A DNA stretch of 64,000 bases from Flavivirga sp. 57AJ16 (lineage in GTDB: Bacteria; Bacteroidota; Bacteroidia; Flavobacteriales; Flavobacteriaceae), in the NCBI RefSeq assembly GCF_028736925.1, contig NZ_JAQZAT010000018.1:35402-99401 (forward strand). Reading direction: 5' to 3'. The position numbers were made by a program, and so were the translations under genes. The number at the start of each line of letters is the position of its first letter. Position 1 is the stretch's first letter. A model generated the notes under the pieces. It was given only the letters and a program-made list of their open reading frames with translations. It was not told the DNA's origin and made no database searches. This document shows, piece by piece, positions 56,724-64,000 of the stretch.

Positions 56724-57983
56724 TTGAAAAAGTTATTTATAAGTTTACTCTTTATATTAATTGGTATTAATACCTATGCATCCTATATTCTTATACCTAT
56801 GGATGCAGAAAGTCAAAAGAACCATCTAAAAGCTTATGGCATTACCTATTGGACACTCAGTAAGGAATTAAAAGTAAAATGGCTTTTAAATTATAGAGGC
56901 GGTTCTTTTTTATTACCAGACACAGAAGATATTCAGCGAGAATGCCAGATTCGAGGTATTTCTTTCGAAGTCATTTCTAATTCTAAAGTAGAAAGTATCT
57001 TAGAGGAAATAAGCAGTCCAAGTAAAAATATGGAAGCAGTAATTTTAGAAAAAGCCCCTAAAATTGCAGTATATACACCCAAAGGTAAGTTGCCTTGGGA
57101 TGATGCCGTAACTATGGTACTACAATATGCTGAAATTCCTTATGAAACTGTTTATGATGAAGAAGTATTAAATGATGGTCTGTTACTGTTCGATTGGTTG
57201 CACTTGCACCATGAGGATTTTACGGGACAATATGGTAAATTTTATGGTGCTTATAGAGCGACTCCCTGGTATATTCAAGAAAAAAAAGATGCAGAAGCAT
57301 TGGCAGCAAAGCTAGGTTATAATAAAGTATCCCAAGAAAAATCAGATGTTGCCCTAAAGATTAGGGATTATGTTATTGGTGGCGGCTTTATGTTTGCGAT
57401 GTGTAGTGCCACAGATAGTTTTGATATTGCTTTATCTGCAGAAGGTGTCGATATTTGCGAACCCATGTTTGATGGTGATGGTAGCGATCCTGCTTATCAA
57501 AATAAAATCGATTATAATAAAACCTTTGCGTTTACTAATTATACACTAGAACGAAGTCCAACCGTATATGAGTTTTCTTCAATAGATATGACAAACAAGC
57601 GCAGAGTACCGCAAACAACCGATTATTTTTCCTTAATGGAATTTTCAGCAAAATGGGACCCTATCCCTACCATGTTGTGCCAAAATCATACAGCTTTGCT
57701 GAAAGGCTTTATGGGGCAGACAACCTCTTTTACAAGAGATGAAATAAAATCGAATGTATTAGTTCTGGGGGAAACAAAATTGAATGGAGAAGCGAAATAC
57801 ATACACGGTATAAAAGGAAAAGGTTTCTTTACTTTTTATGGCGGCCATGACCCGGAAGATTATCAGCATAGAGTAGGGGATGCCAAAACAGAATTGGATT
57901 TACATCCTACATCCCCAGGGTATAGGCTTATTTTAAACAATGTCCTATTTCCAGCCGCTAGGAAAAAGAAACAGAAAACATAG
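56724..57983 (+). CDS. secreted protein usually annotated as asparagine synthetase B (function unproven)
   Basis: This 419-residue protein starts at TTG, because MKKLFISLLFILIGINTYA is a clean signal peptide and the first in-frame ATG (residue 27) would remove it. The mature start ASYILIPMDAESQKNHLKAY is highly characteristic of a Bacteroidota family. That family is often labelled asparagine synthetase B, but this chain shows neither a glutaminase Cys2 nor an ATP-pyrophosphatase motif. The middle has a Rossmann-like stretch (KIAVYTPKGKLPWDDAVTMV, GGGFMFAMCSATDSFDIA) suggesting a glutamine-amidotransferase-like fold. The spacer 56443-56723 holds a REP-like stretch only. Confidence 0.7.
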   Translation: MKKLFISLLFILIGINTYASYILIPMDAESQKNHLKAYGITYWTLSKELKVKWLLNYRGGSFLLPDTEDIQRECQIRGISFEVISNSKVESILEEISSPSKNMEAVILEKAPKIAVYTPKGKLPWDDAVTMVLQYAEIPYETVYDEEVLNDGLLLFDWLHLHHEDFTGQYGKFYGAYRATPWYIQEKKDAEALAAKLGYNKVSQEKSDVALKIRDYVIGGGFMFAMCSATDSFDIALSAEGVDICEPMFDGDGSDPAYQNKIDYNKTFAFTNYTLERSPTVYEFSSIDMTNKRRVPQTTDYFSLMEFSAKWDPIPTMLCQNHTALLKGFMGQTTSFTRDEIKSNVLVLGETKLNGEAKYIHGIKGKGFFTFYGGHDPEDYQHRVGDAKTELDLHPTSPGYRLILNNVLFPAARKKKQKT

Positions 57984-57994
57984 TAAAATATAAA

Positions 57995-58426
57995 TTATTC
58001 AACAACTTCAGTTGTTCTTTGGAACGTGTATACAAAGCCATCTGCTCCACTACCTTCAGATAAATCATTTTGATCTATTACTAGTTGATTAGATGTGGTT
58101 TCAAAACCACCAAATTCATTCGTACTAATATTAATATAAGTTTTGTTGTTCTTTTCTGTTACAGAATACGCATAAGTTCCAGAATCCAGGGCATCCTGCT
58201 TAGTGTCATCGGTATTATTGTTTACGATTGTAAGTTTTAGGTTTACTTCATCAAAAGTCCAAATAACGGTTTTTAAGGGAAATGTATCATTAACACCAGC
58301 TATACCACCAGTGGTTTTAATTAAATTCCAATGGGTGATAATAACTTGTGGGGTGTTATTATCATCTGTAGAGCATCCTGTTAATAATAATAGACCAAAT
58401 ATAACAGTCAGAAAATACTTTTTCAT
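57995..58426 (-). CDS. small lipoprotein, lipocalin-like
   Basis: This 143-residue lipoprotein has Cys18 in LLLTGCSTDDNN. The mature chain is beta-rich with ITHWNLIKTTGG at its start and the pattern VIWTFDEVNLKLTIVNN, similar to the lipocalin-like (DUF4923/DUF5004-type) lipoproteins of Bacteroidota. No ligand is known. It converges with the preceding gene 11 bases away. Confidence 0.7.
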   Translation of the reverse strand: MKKYFLTVIFGLLLLTGCSTDDNNTPQVIITHWNLIKTTGGIAGVNDTFPLKTVIWTFDEVNLKLTIVNNNTDDTKQDALDSGTYAYSVTEKNNKTYINISTNEFGGFETTSNQLVIDQNDLSEGSGADGFVYTFQRTTEVVE

Positions 58427-58552
58427 GCATTTTAAATTATAGGATTCATTTATATATATAGACGAAAAAAGACTAAAATGGTTGCGTTATAATTTTAATA
58501 AAAGTATGATAATATATAATTTGGTAATAGCTAAGCGTAAAAATTATTTAAT

Positions 58553-58975
58553 ATGAAGTTTTTTCAAAAGGAAATAAAATTGCAAGCCCATTCAAGAGGT
58601 TTTCATTTAATTACAACTAACATTTTAGATGCTATTCCAGATATAAGGCAGATAAATATTGGGCAAATACAAGTATTTATTAAGCATACGTCTGCCAGTT
58701 TGACTATAAATGAAAATGCGGACACTACAGTAAGAACCGATTTTGAATCCCACTTTAATGTTATGGTTCCAGAAAATGCACCTTATTATAGGCACACCTA
58801 TGAAGGACCAGACGATATGCCTGCCCATATAAAGGCATCATTGTTAGGGGCATCAGTGCATGTGCCTATTACAAATGGAGCATTAAATTTAGGAATCTGG
58901 CAAGGCATTTATTTGTGCGAACATAGAAATCATGGAGGTTCGAGAACAGTTGTTATTACGGCTTTTGGGATTTAA
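58553..58975 (+). CDS. yjbQ: YjbQ-family protein (UPF0047)
   Basis: This 140-residue cytoplasmic protein covers the full YjbQ domain: HTSASLTINENADTTVRTD (residues 44-62), the His-bearing RHTYEGPDDMPAHIKASLLG, and WQGIYLCEHRNHGGSRTVVI. Homologues weakly show thiamine-phosphate synthase activity and probably have another main role. It stands alone. Confidence 0.88.
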   Translation: MKFFQKEIKLQAHSRGFHLITTNILDAIPDIRQINIGQIQVFIKHTSASLTINENADTTVRTDFESHFNVMVPENAPYYRHTYEGPDDMPAHIKASLLGASVHVPITNGALNLGIWQGIYLCEHRNHGGSRTVVITAFGI

Positions 58976-59410
58976 ACAAATAACTAATTCAAGGAGGGGC
59001 AAAAACGGATCAAGAACAAAAGTTGTGTGCGATATGAAATCATTTATAACGAGCCATGACCAAGTGCATAATAACCACTTCACGGTAAATCCAGATGGCC
59101 CAAGTATACCTAGCGTACCATAAAATAAAACGCCTCTTTCTTCCAGTTTTAAGCTTAAAATTGAAATTCTTCTCCTCTTTTTTAAATTTAAGAAGAGCCC
59201 CCAGCTGGATCAACATATGGGGGTAATATTAAAAACTGTACCTGAAAATACAAATCGGACTTGCTCCTCACTTTTGAAAAGGGAGGATAATTTCGACTTT
59301 GTCGAAATTTAGGAGGGTTAAACCTGGATAGGTCTATGGCAGGCCTTCTTTTCAGATCGACTAAAACTTTTACCTAAACAGAACTTTTGTGCATGATCCG
59401 GCAAAACGTT
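58976..59410. other. gene-free spacer with REP-like palindromes
   Basis: Short frames here (for example 58932-59123) show no recognisable protein. Palindromic pieces such as TTTCGACTTTGTCGAAA (about 59292-59308) and CTCCTC/GGAGGA arms look like dispersed repeats. Confidence 0.4.
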
Positions 59411-59642
59411 ATACCAATTATTATTTAAAATGAGCTATAAATAATTTGAATTATATTTTGATCAGATAAGATAGAAAATTCAATCATAGCCTTAGTTATG
59501 TTTTTATACCAGTCAAGCTGAGCACATGTTTAATATTGAAATATGAGCAAAATAGAAATCGAAGATTCATGAATTCCTATTTATCAAATTAGATCTGTGA
59601 ACTAAACAAATTATATGGGTTGTTTTGAGTCATAATTGGTAT
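59411..59642 (+). mobile_element. MITE-like element family B, copy 2
   Basis: This 232-bp copy begins ATACCAATTATTATTTAAAA and ends CATAATTGGTAT, followed by TACTT. Internal motifs such as CAGTCAAGCTGAGCACATG and ATCGAAGATTCATGAA match 7254-7486. It lies downstream of the rplT terminator. Confidence 0.7.
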
Positions 59643-59679
59643 TACTTGTTCTTTAGCCATTTGGAGGTTGAGAAAAACA

Positions 59680-59713
59680 AAAAAATCCGATTCAATTAAG
59701 AACCGGATTTTTT
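59680..59713 (-). terminator. intrinsic terminator of the ribosomal protein cluster
   Basis: AAAAAATCCG (59680-59689) pairs with CGGATTTTTT (59704-59713) on the minus strand and is followed by T's. It lies 40 bases past the rplT stop. Confidence 0.8.
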
Positions 59714-59752
59714 ATTAAGCGAATAATATGTTTTACAATAGGCGAAAACGCC

Positions 59753-60097
59753 TTATTTTACTTTCTCTATAACAGCTTTAAAAGCCTCAGGGTTATTCAT
59801 AGCTAAATCTGCTAAAACCTTACGGTTTAATTCAATATCATTAGCTTTTAATTTCCCCATAAATTGAGAATAAGATAACCCATGTTCTCTGGCTCCTGCG
59901 TTTATACGCGTAATCCATAAAGCACGGAATGTTCTCTTTTTGTTTCTACGGTCTCTGTACGAGTATTGCATCGCTTTGTCGACCGCATTTTTTGCTACTG
60001 TCCAAACGTTTTTACGTCTTCCAAAGTAACCTTTTGCTTGTTTTAGTACCTTTTTTCTTCTGGCTCTTTTTGCTACAGAATTTACTGATCTTGGCAT
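59753..60097 (-). CDS. rplT: 50S ribosomal protein L20
   Basis: This is a 114-residue basic protein with the L20 pattern [40 protein letters not shown] and [20 protein letters not shown]. It is a primary 23S rRNA-binding protein needed early in 50S assembly, and in E. coli it represses its own operon. It is the last gene of thrS-infC-rpmI-rplT, 147 bases after rpmI. Confidence 0.97.
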   Translation of the reverse strand: MPRSVNSVAKRARRKKVLKQAKGYFGRRKNVWTVAKNAVDKAMQYSYRDRRNKKRTFRALWITRINAGAREHGLSYSQFMGKLKANDIELNRKVLADLAMNNPEAFKAVIEKVK

Positions 60098-60232
60098 AAT
60101 TTTAATTGTTTTTTGTAGTAGGCGTCCCGAACTTGTTTCGAGAACTTTTTTATTTTTTTAATCGTAAATCATAAATCTACAATCGTTAATCAATAAGCCT
60201 AACTCCAGGGTTTATAATTTATTTAATAACCG

Positions 60233-60271
60233 ATTAAAACCATGTTACTTTAAACGTAACATGGTTTTAAT
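60233..60271 (-). promoter_or_regulatory. perfect 16-bp hairpin over the rpmI stop codon
   Basis: ATTAAAACCATGTTAC (60233-60248) pairs exactly with GTAACATGGTTTTAAT (60256-60271) with a 7-base loop. It covers the last codons and stop of rpmI. No T-run follows on the minus strand, so it is not a standard terminator. Confidence 0.7.
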
Positions 60272-60442
60272 GTTGTCCTCGTCTGCCTTATGTACTAATG
60301 TATCATGAGTTAGAGCAAGTTTACGCTTTTTAGACTTCTTTGTTAAGATGTGACTTTTAAAAGCGTGTTTTCTTTTAATCTTTCCAGTACCCGTTAACTT
60401 AAAACGTTTTTTGGCACTAGATTTTGTTTTCATTTTAGGCAT
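60245..60442 (-). CDS. rpmI: 50S ribosomal protein L35
   Basis: This 65-residue, very basic protein has the L35 signature ([20 protein letters not shown], then [20 protein letters not shown]). It assembles onto 23S rRNA. The gene sits between infC and rplT as in most bacteria, and its 3' end lies inside a perfect hairpin. Confidence 0.97.
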   Translation of the reverse strand: MPKMKTKSSAKKRFKLTGTGKIKRKHAFKSHILTKKSKKRKLALTHDTLVHKADEDNIKTMLRLK

Positions 60443-60565
60443 TTTCTTTTCCTAGTTTTAATTATCTCGCTTAATTACTTTAGAGCTGAACTTGTTTCAG
60501 CATCTTTATCTTTTTTATTAATTCTTAATATTGCTGCTTACAGACCGCTAGACGGGTTCGAAGCA

Positions 60566-61114
60566 TTATTTTTTTGGAGCAATAAACATGGTCATACGCT
60601 TACCTTCTAAACGTGGCATCTGCTCAACTTTACCAAGTTCTTCTAAATCTTGCGCTAAACGTAGTAATAAAATCTGACCTTGTTCTTTAAATATAATAGA
60701 TCGTCCTTTAAAAAATACAAAAGCTTTAAGCTTAGCACCTTCTTTTAAGAACTTTTCTGCATGCTTCTTTTTAAATTCATAATCATGATCATCTGTTTGA
60801 GGACCAAAACGAATTTCTTTAATGATAACTTTGGTAGCTTTAGATTTTAAAGCCTTATCACGTTTCTTTTGTTCATAAAGAAACTTTTTATAATCCATAA
60901 CCTTACAAACAGGAGGATCAGCTTTTGGGGAAATCTCTACAAGATCCAATCCTTGCTCATCAGCTATTTTTAAAGCATCTCTGGTAGAGTATACACCAAT
61001 TTCAACGTTATCTCCAACAAGACGTACGTTATGTGCTGTAATTTTTGAGTTTATTTTATGTTTATCCTCTTGTATAACCCTTCTATTGGGTTGATTTCTT
61101 CTTCGAATTGCTAT
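60566..61114 (-). CDS. infC: translation initiation factor IF-3, probable ATA start
   Basis: The frame gives a full 182-residue IF-3 starting at an ATA codon (61114-61112): (M)[39 protein letters not shown], then [20 protein letters not shown] and the C-terminal domain to [10 protein letters not shown]. No ATG or GTG lies in frame. An upstream TAA bounds it at five codons before ATA, and the first TTG (60949) would delete the N-terminal domain. An ATT two codons further in (61108) is the alternative. E. coli infC also uses a rare start (AUU), which lets IF-3 control its own synthesis. Confidence 0.88.
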   Translation of the reverse strand: MAIRRRNQPNRRVIQEDKHKINSKITAHNVRLVGDNVEIGVYSTRDALKIADEQGLDLVEISPKADPPVCKVMDYKKFLYEQKKRDKALKSKATKVIIKEIRFGPQTDDHDYEFKKKHAEKFLKEGAKLKAFVFFKGRSIIFKEQGQILLLRLAQDLEELGKVEQMPRLEGKRMTMFIAPKK

Positions 61115-61153
61115 GACGTTATGGTTTTAAATTAAACTTTATTTTTATTATTT

Positions 61154-63088
61154 TTAGAACGATTTTAACGTTTTATTTATTTCTTCTTTTATAATTTCGG
61201 AGAATTTTTCAATGGAAATCATTCCTAAATCTTCTCCACCATGCTTACGCACAGTTATTTTGTTTTCTTTCTCTTCTTGCTCTCCTATGATAATCATATA
61301 CGGGTGTTTTTGCATTTCAGATTCCCGAATCTTCTTTCCAATAGTCTCATTTCTATGATCTACAAGGGCGCGAATTTCGTCATTTTCTAGCAAATTTAAA
61401 ACTTTTTCCGAGTATTTTTCATATTTCTCGCTAATTGATAATATTACAGCCTGTGTTGGCATTAACCAAAGCGGAAAATTACCAGCCGTATGTTCTAACA
61501 AAATAGCGATAAAACGTTCTATACTCCCAAAAGGAGCTCGGTGTATCATTATAGGTCTATGTAGCTCATTATCACTGCCTTTATAAGTAAGGTCAAAACG
61601 TTCGGGTAAATTATAATCTACCTGGATAGTTCCAAGCTGCCAGCGTCTTCCTAAAGCATCTTTCACCATGAAGTCCAATTTAGGACCATAAAAGGCTGCT
61701 TCGCCTTCTTCAATAACATAGTCTAAACCTTTATCTGAAGCAGCATTTATAATAGCACGTTCTGCTTTTTCCCAATTTTCAACATCCCCAATATATTTGT
61801 CGGGGTTTTCAGGATCCCTTACAGAAACTTGGGCAGTAAAGTTTTCAAACCCTAAAGCATCAAATACATAAAGCACTAAATCGATAACATCTTTAAACTC
61901 TTTGTCTAATTGATCTGGTGTACAAAATAAATGGGCATCATCTTGTGTAAAACCTCTAACCCTTGTTAAACCATGTAGTTCACCACTTTGCTCATATCTA
62001 TATACGGTGCCAAATTCAGCGTAACGCTTGGGCAGGTCCTTATAGCTCCATTGAGCACTATTATATATTTCACAGTGGTGTGGACAGTTCATGGGTTTTA
62101 ATAAAAACTCCTCATCTTCTTTTGGTGTATGTATTGGTTGAAAACTATCTTCACCATACTTTGCATAATGACCAGAAGTAACATATAGCTCTTTTTGTCC
62201 TATATGTGGTGTAACAACCATTTCATAACCGGCTTTTTTTTGTGCGGTTTTTAAAAAGTTTTCCAAACGTTCACGTAAAGCAGCACCTTTTGGCAGCCAT
62301 AAAGGTAAGCCTTGTCCAACTTTTCTCGAAAATGTAAACAGTTCTAATTCTTTACCTAGTTTTCTATGATCACGTTTTTTAGCCTCTTCTAATAATTCTA
62401 AATATTCAGTAAGTTCTTTTTGCTTTGGAAATGAAATTCCATAAACACGTACTAATTGCGGATTATTCTCATCACCTCTCCAATAGGCCCCGGCAACCGA
62501 TAAGATTTTTACAGCTTTGATAATGCCGGTATTAGGAATGTGACCTCCGCGACATAGATCTGTAAAAGAGGAATGATCACAGAAGGTAATGGTGCCATCC
62601 TCCAAGTTTTCGATCAATTCAGTTTTAAATTCATTATCACTATATAAAGATAGAGCTTCGGCTTTTGTAGCGGAACGCATTTTAAAATCATGTTTCCCAC
62701 GTGCAATCTCCAACATTTTAGTCTCAATAGCTTTAAAGTCTTTTTCAGAAATGGTATGTTCTCCAAAATCGACATCATAATAAAACCCATTTTCAATCGC
62801 AGGACCAATCGTAAGTTTTGCACCAGGGTATAATTCCTCAATAGCCTGTGCCAATACATGCGCAGAAGAGTGCCAAAAAGCAGTTTTGCCTTCATCATTA
62901 TTCCATGTGTATAAAACTAAAGACCCATCAGTGGTTAAAGGGGTAACGGTTTCAACAGTTGTACCATTAAAACTTGCCGAAATCACATTTCTGGCAAATC
63001 CTTCACTGATGCTTTTAGCAACATCCATAGGTGTCACGTTTTTTTCAAACTGCTTGACACTTCCGTCGGGTAATGTTATATCTATCAT
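61154..63088 (-). CDS. thrS: threonyl-tRNA synthetase
   Basis: This 644-residue enzyme charges tRNA-Thr and edits mis-acylated Ser. The order is a TGS domain (about 1-60, [20 protein letters not shown]), an editing domain with the HxxxH zinc-type pattern ([20 protein letters not shown]) and [19 protein letters not shown], a class II core ([40 protein letters not shown]), and an anticodon-binding domain. I use the ATG at 63088. The longer frame to 63193 adds 35 odd residues, and a promoter lies inside it. It heads the infC-rpmI-rplT cluster. Confidence 0.96.
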   Translation of the reverse strand: MIDITLPDGSVKQFEKNVTPMDVAKSISEGFARNVISASFNGTTVETVTPLTTDGSLVLYTWNNDEGKTAFWHSSAHVLAQAIEELYPGAKLTIGPAIENGFYYDVDFGEHTISEKDFKAIETKMLEIARGKHDFKMRSATKAEALSLYSDNEFKTELIENLEDGTITFCDHSSFTDLCRGGHIPNTGIIKAVKILSVAGAYWRGDENNPQLVRVYGISFPKQKELTEYLELLEEAKKRDHRKLGKELELFTFSRKVGQGLPLWLPKGAALRERLENFLKTAQKKAGYEMVVTPHIGQKELYVTSGHYAKYGEDSFQPIHTPKEDEEFLLKPMNCPHHCEIYNSAQWSYKDLPKRYAEFGTVYRYEQSGELHGLTRVRGFTQDDAHLFCTPDQLDKEFKDVIDLVLYVFDALGFENFTAQVSVRDPENPDKYIGDVENWEKAERAIINAASDKGLDYVIEEGEAAFYGPKLDFMVKDALGRRWQLGTIQVDYNLPERFDLTYKGSDNELHRPIMIHRAPFGSIERFIAILLEHTAGNFPLWLMPTQAVILSISEKYEKYSEKVLNLLENDEIRALVDHRNETIGKKIRESEMQKHPYMIIIGEQEEKENKITVRKHGGEDLGMISIEKFSEIIKEEINKTLKSF

Positions 63089-63110
63089 AAAATAATTTAA
63101 AATCAGAATG

Positions 63111-63141
63111 CAAAGATAATAGTATAAACAAATCCACACAA
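63111..63141 (-). promoter_or_regulatory. thrS promoter
   Basis: On the minus strand TTG (63141-63139), 20 bases, then TATCTTTG (63118-63111) match the flavobacterial consensus. The expected start is about 16 bases before the thrS ATG, which supports that start codon. Confidence 0.65.
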
Positions 63142-63540
63142 TATATATATATGTAATAATTTTATATGTAATTAATTTGGGGCATTTCCACATTCATGAT
63201 GTAGTTGAACCATTCATTATAGCTGTTTGTTGACAGGCGGCTCTTTTTATGTTAAGCTAGTTTTAGCGCTTTCTTTTAAACATAGTACTATAATATTATG
63301 AGCGATCAAATGAGTTTGATATTTGGGATCCTTAAAATAAGAGAAAAAGAGCAGAAGAGTTATGAAAGAAAGTAGTCATAATAATAAGGACAGTCGTATA
63401 GAGAACGACAAGGAGGATCTGGGTGTCGTTCAAAGTAAAAAAACAAAAAAAATACATGCCCTAACCTCTTAATTTTCAGGGTCTAAAAAACGGACCAAAA
63501 AGAATCTTGAAAAAAGGCTAGGAAATGTCGCAACGAGTAG

Positions 63541-63548
63541 TATCTTTG
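63541..63548 (+). promoter_or_regulatory. stable-RNA-type promoter 1 (-7 box only)
   Basis: TATCTTTG is followed by GCACCCGCTTAG. The nearest TTG (63507-63509) is 31 bases upstream, so a proper -33 is not visible. The shared downstream GCACCCGC groups it with the next two. The stretch 63142-63480 shows nothing recognisable. Confidence 0.4.
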
Positions 63549-63666
63549 CACCCGCTTAGCAGAGAGGATCGGACAGATCGGGATGTTGGCGAAGTTCATA
63601 TAGATACGGGGATCCGAACGGGAAGAGAGTTCAGGAAATTTTTTCAAAAAAAAGATCAGGGAGGCA

Positions 63667-63695
63667 TTGCGGGAACAAAAAAGGTTGTATGTTTG
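63667..63695 (+). promoter_or_regulatory. stable-RNA-type promoter 2
   Basis: TTG (63667-63669), 18 bases, then TATGTTTG (63688-63695) and GCAGCCGCC. The preceding sequence (AAAAGATCA...GCATTGCGGG AACAAAAAAGG) is repeated before promoter 3. Confidence 0.6.
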
Positions 63696-63804
63696 CAGCC
63701 GCCAAAACGGACAGCGTTCCGGGGGTAAAAGTTCATGCGGCCCCATGGTTTTAAGGTACAGAAAAAGGATCTGAATTTTTTTTTCAAAAAAGATCAAGAA
63801 AGTA

Positions 63805-63835
63805 TTGCGGGAACGAAAAAAGGGTTTTATATTTG
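63805..63835 (+). promoter_or_regulatory. stable-RNA-type promoter 3, presumed rRNA operon promoter
   Basis: TTG (63805-63807), 20 bases, then TATATTTG (63828-63835) and GCACCCGCTAAACG. This matches the tRNA-Lys promoter from the -7 box through CACCCGCTAA. With promoter 2 it forms a direct repeat of about 70 bases. The window ends before any rRNA gene, so the target is inferred. Confidence 0.6.
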
Positions 63836-63908
63836 CACCCGCTAAACGAGGAAACGAGATTAGAGAAGACAAGAAAGAGTTCATAGACATATTGAATTGA
63901 CAGCGTAA

Positions 63909-63934
63909 GGCCCCTGCCGGAAACGGCAGGGGCC
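63909..63934 (+). other. GC-rich hairpin with GAAA tetraloop in the presumed rRNA leader
   Basis: GGCCCCTGCCG (63909-63919) pairs perfectly with CGGCAGGGGCC (63924-63934) across GAAA. It lies 75 bases after promoter 3 and lacks a T-run, so it is a leader structure rather than a terminator. Its G+C content is far above that of its neighbours. Confidence 0.65.
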
Positions 63935-64000
63935 GGACAAAAGAGAATAGACCATTTTGAGCATTAGAAATTCCTATTGGTCGTTAAGAGCTGCCCCCTA

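Noticed and set aside
58932..59123. 63-codon frame after yjbQ
   Set aside because: It overlaps the yjbQ end in another frame and shows no recognisable protein sequence.
60566..60949. Short IF-3 from an internal TTG
   Set aside because: This would remove the N-terminal domain that is clearly encoded upstream to the ATA codon.
63089..63193. Extended N-terminus of thrS
   Set aside because: It adds 35 atypical hydrophobic residues before the TGS domain, and a good promoter lies inside it.
63483..63890. 135-codon minus-strand frame
   Set aside because: It runs antisense through the tandem promoter region. Its sequence mirrors the direct repeats and matches no protein pattern.

Overview
The window is chromosomal DNA of a member of the Bacteroidota, most likely a marine Flavobacteriaceae. 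The evidence is strong A+T richness, SusC/SusD pairs, type IX secretion (T9SS) C-terminal sorting domains, a FecR/ECF pair of the polysaccharide-utilisation type, lipoproteins with acidic residues after the lipobox cysteine, and promoters of the TTG-N18-20-TAnnTTTG form. I cannot name the genus from sequence alone.

Layout. (1) 1-4910: an ABC transporter of the nitrate type: the end of a binding protein, a permease and two ATPases, followed by an alginate-export-type outer-membrane porin. (2) 4911-7584: a decayed stretch with inverted repeats, MITE-like elements, an AraC-family remnant, an intact single-domain response regulator and a CheB fragment cut by a MITE-like element. (3) 7585-42880: a large polysaccharide utilisation locus (PUL). 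Its left arm (minus strand) is SusC-SusD-DUF4959-type lipoprotein-DUF4998/F5_8C lipoprotein. Its right arm (plus strand) is ECF sigma-FecR-SusC with STN domain-SusD-the same two lipoprotein types, then an MGH1-like glycosidase, a small T9SS protein, a LamG/MGH1-like/T9SS multidomain enzyme and a ricin-lectin GH2. A further GH2 and an aldehyde dehydrogenase lie between the arms. The middle holds IS982-type and IS3-type transposase remnants, a decayed FAD oxidoreductase and repeats. (4) 43239-45617: a separate TonB-dependent receptor. (5) 46076-63088: mostly housekeeping genes: tRNA-Lys, aroK, a phosphoribosyltransferase, an S4 protein, an FKBP lipoprotein, tgt, an LptG/F permease, an EamA transporter, accA, dnaB, yjbQ, and the thrS-infC-rpmI-rplT cluster. 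(6) 63480-64000: tandem strong promoters and a GC-rich hairpin that look like the leader of an rRNA operon whose 16S gene would start beyond the window.

How the genes fit together. The two PUL arms encode two paralogous glycan uptake complexes. Only the right SusC carries the STN signalling domain, so it can talk to the adjacent FecR/ECF pair. Surface lipoproteins with discoidin-like domains would capture the glycan. The GH2 and MGH1-like enzymes, two chains of which carry T9SS domains, would cut it. The substrate cannot be fixed from sequence alone.

The most notable points are: inverted 49-bp sequences bracketing the right PUL arm; two MITE-like families sharing ends (five copies); a tRNA-guanine transglycosylase lacking the zinc cysteines; infC with no canonical start codon; a shared GCACCCGC initiation region in tRNA and rRNA promoters; a perfect 16-bp hairpin over the rpmI stop codon; and a nitrate-type ATPase with Asn in place of the switch histidine. 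None of these amounts to a clearly new system.
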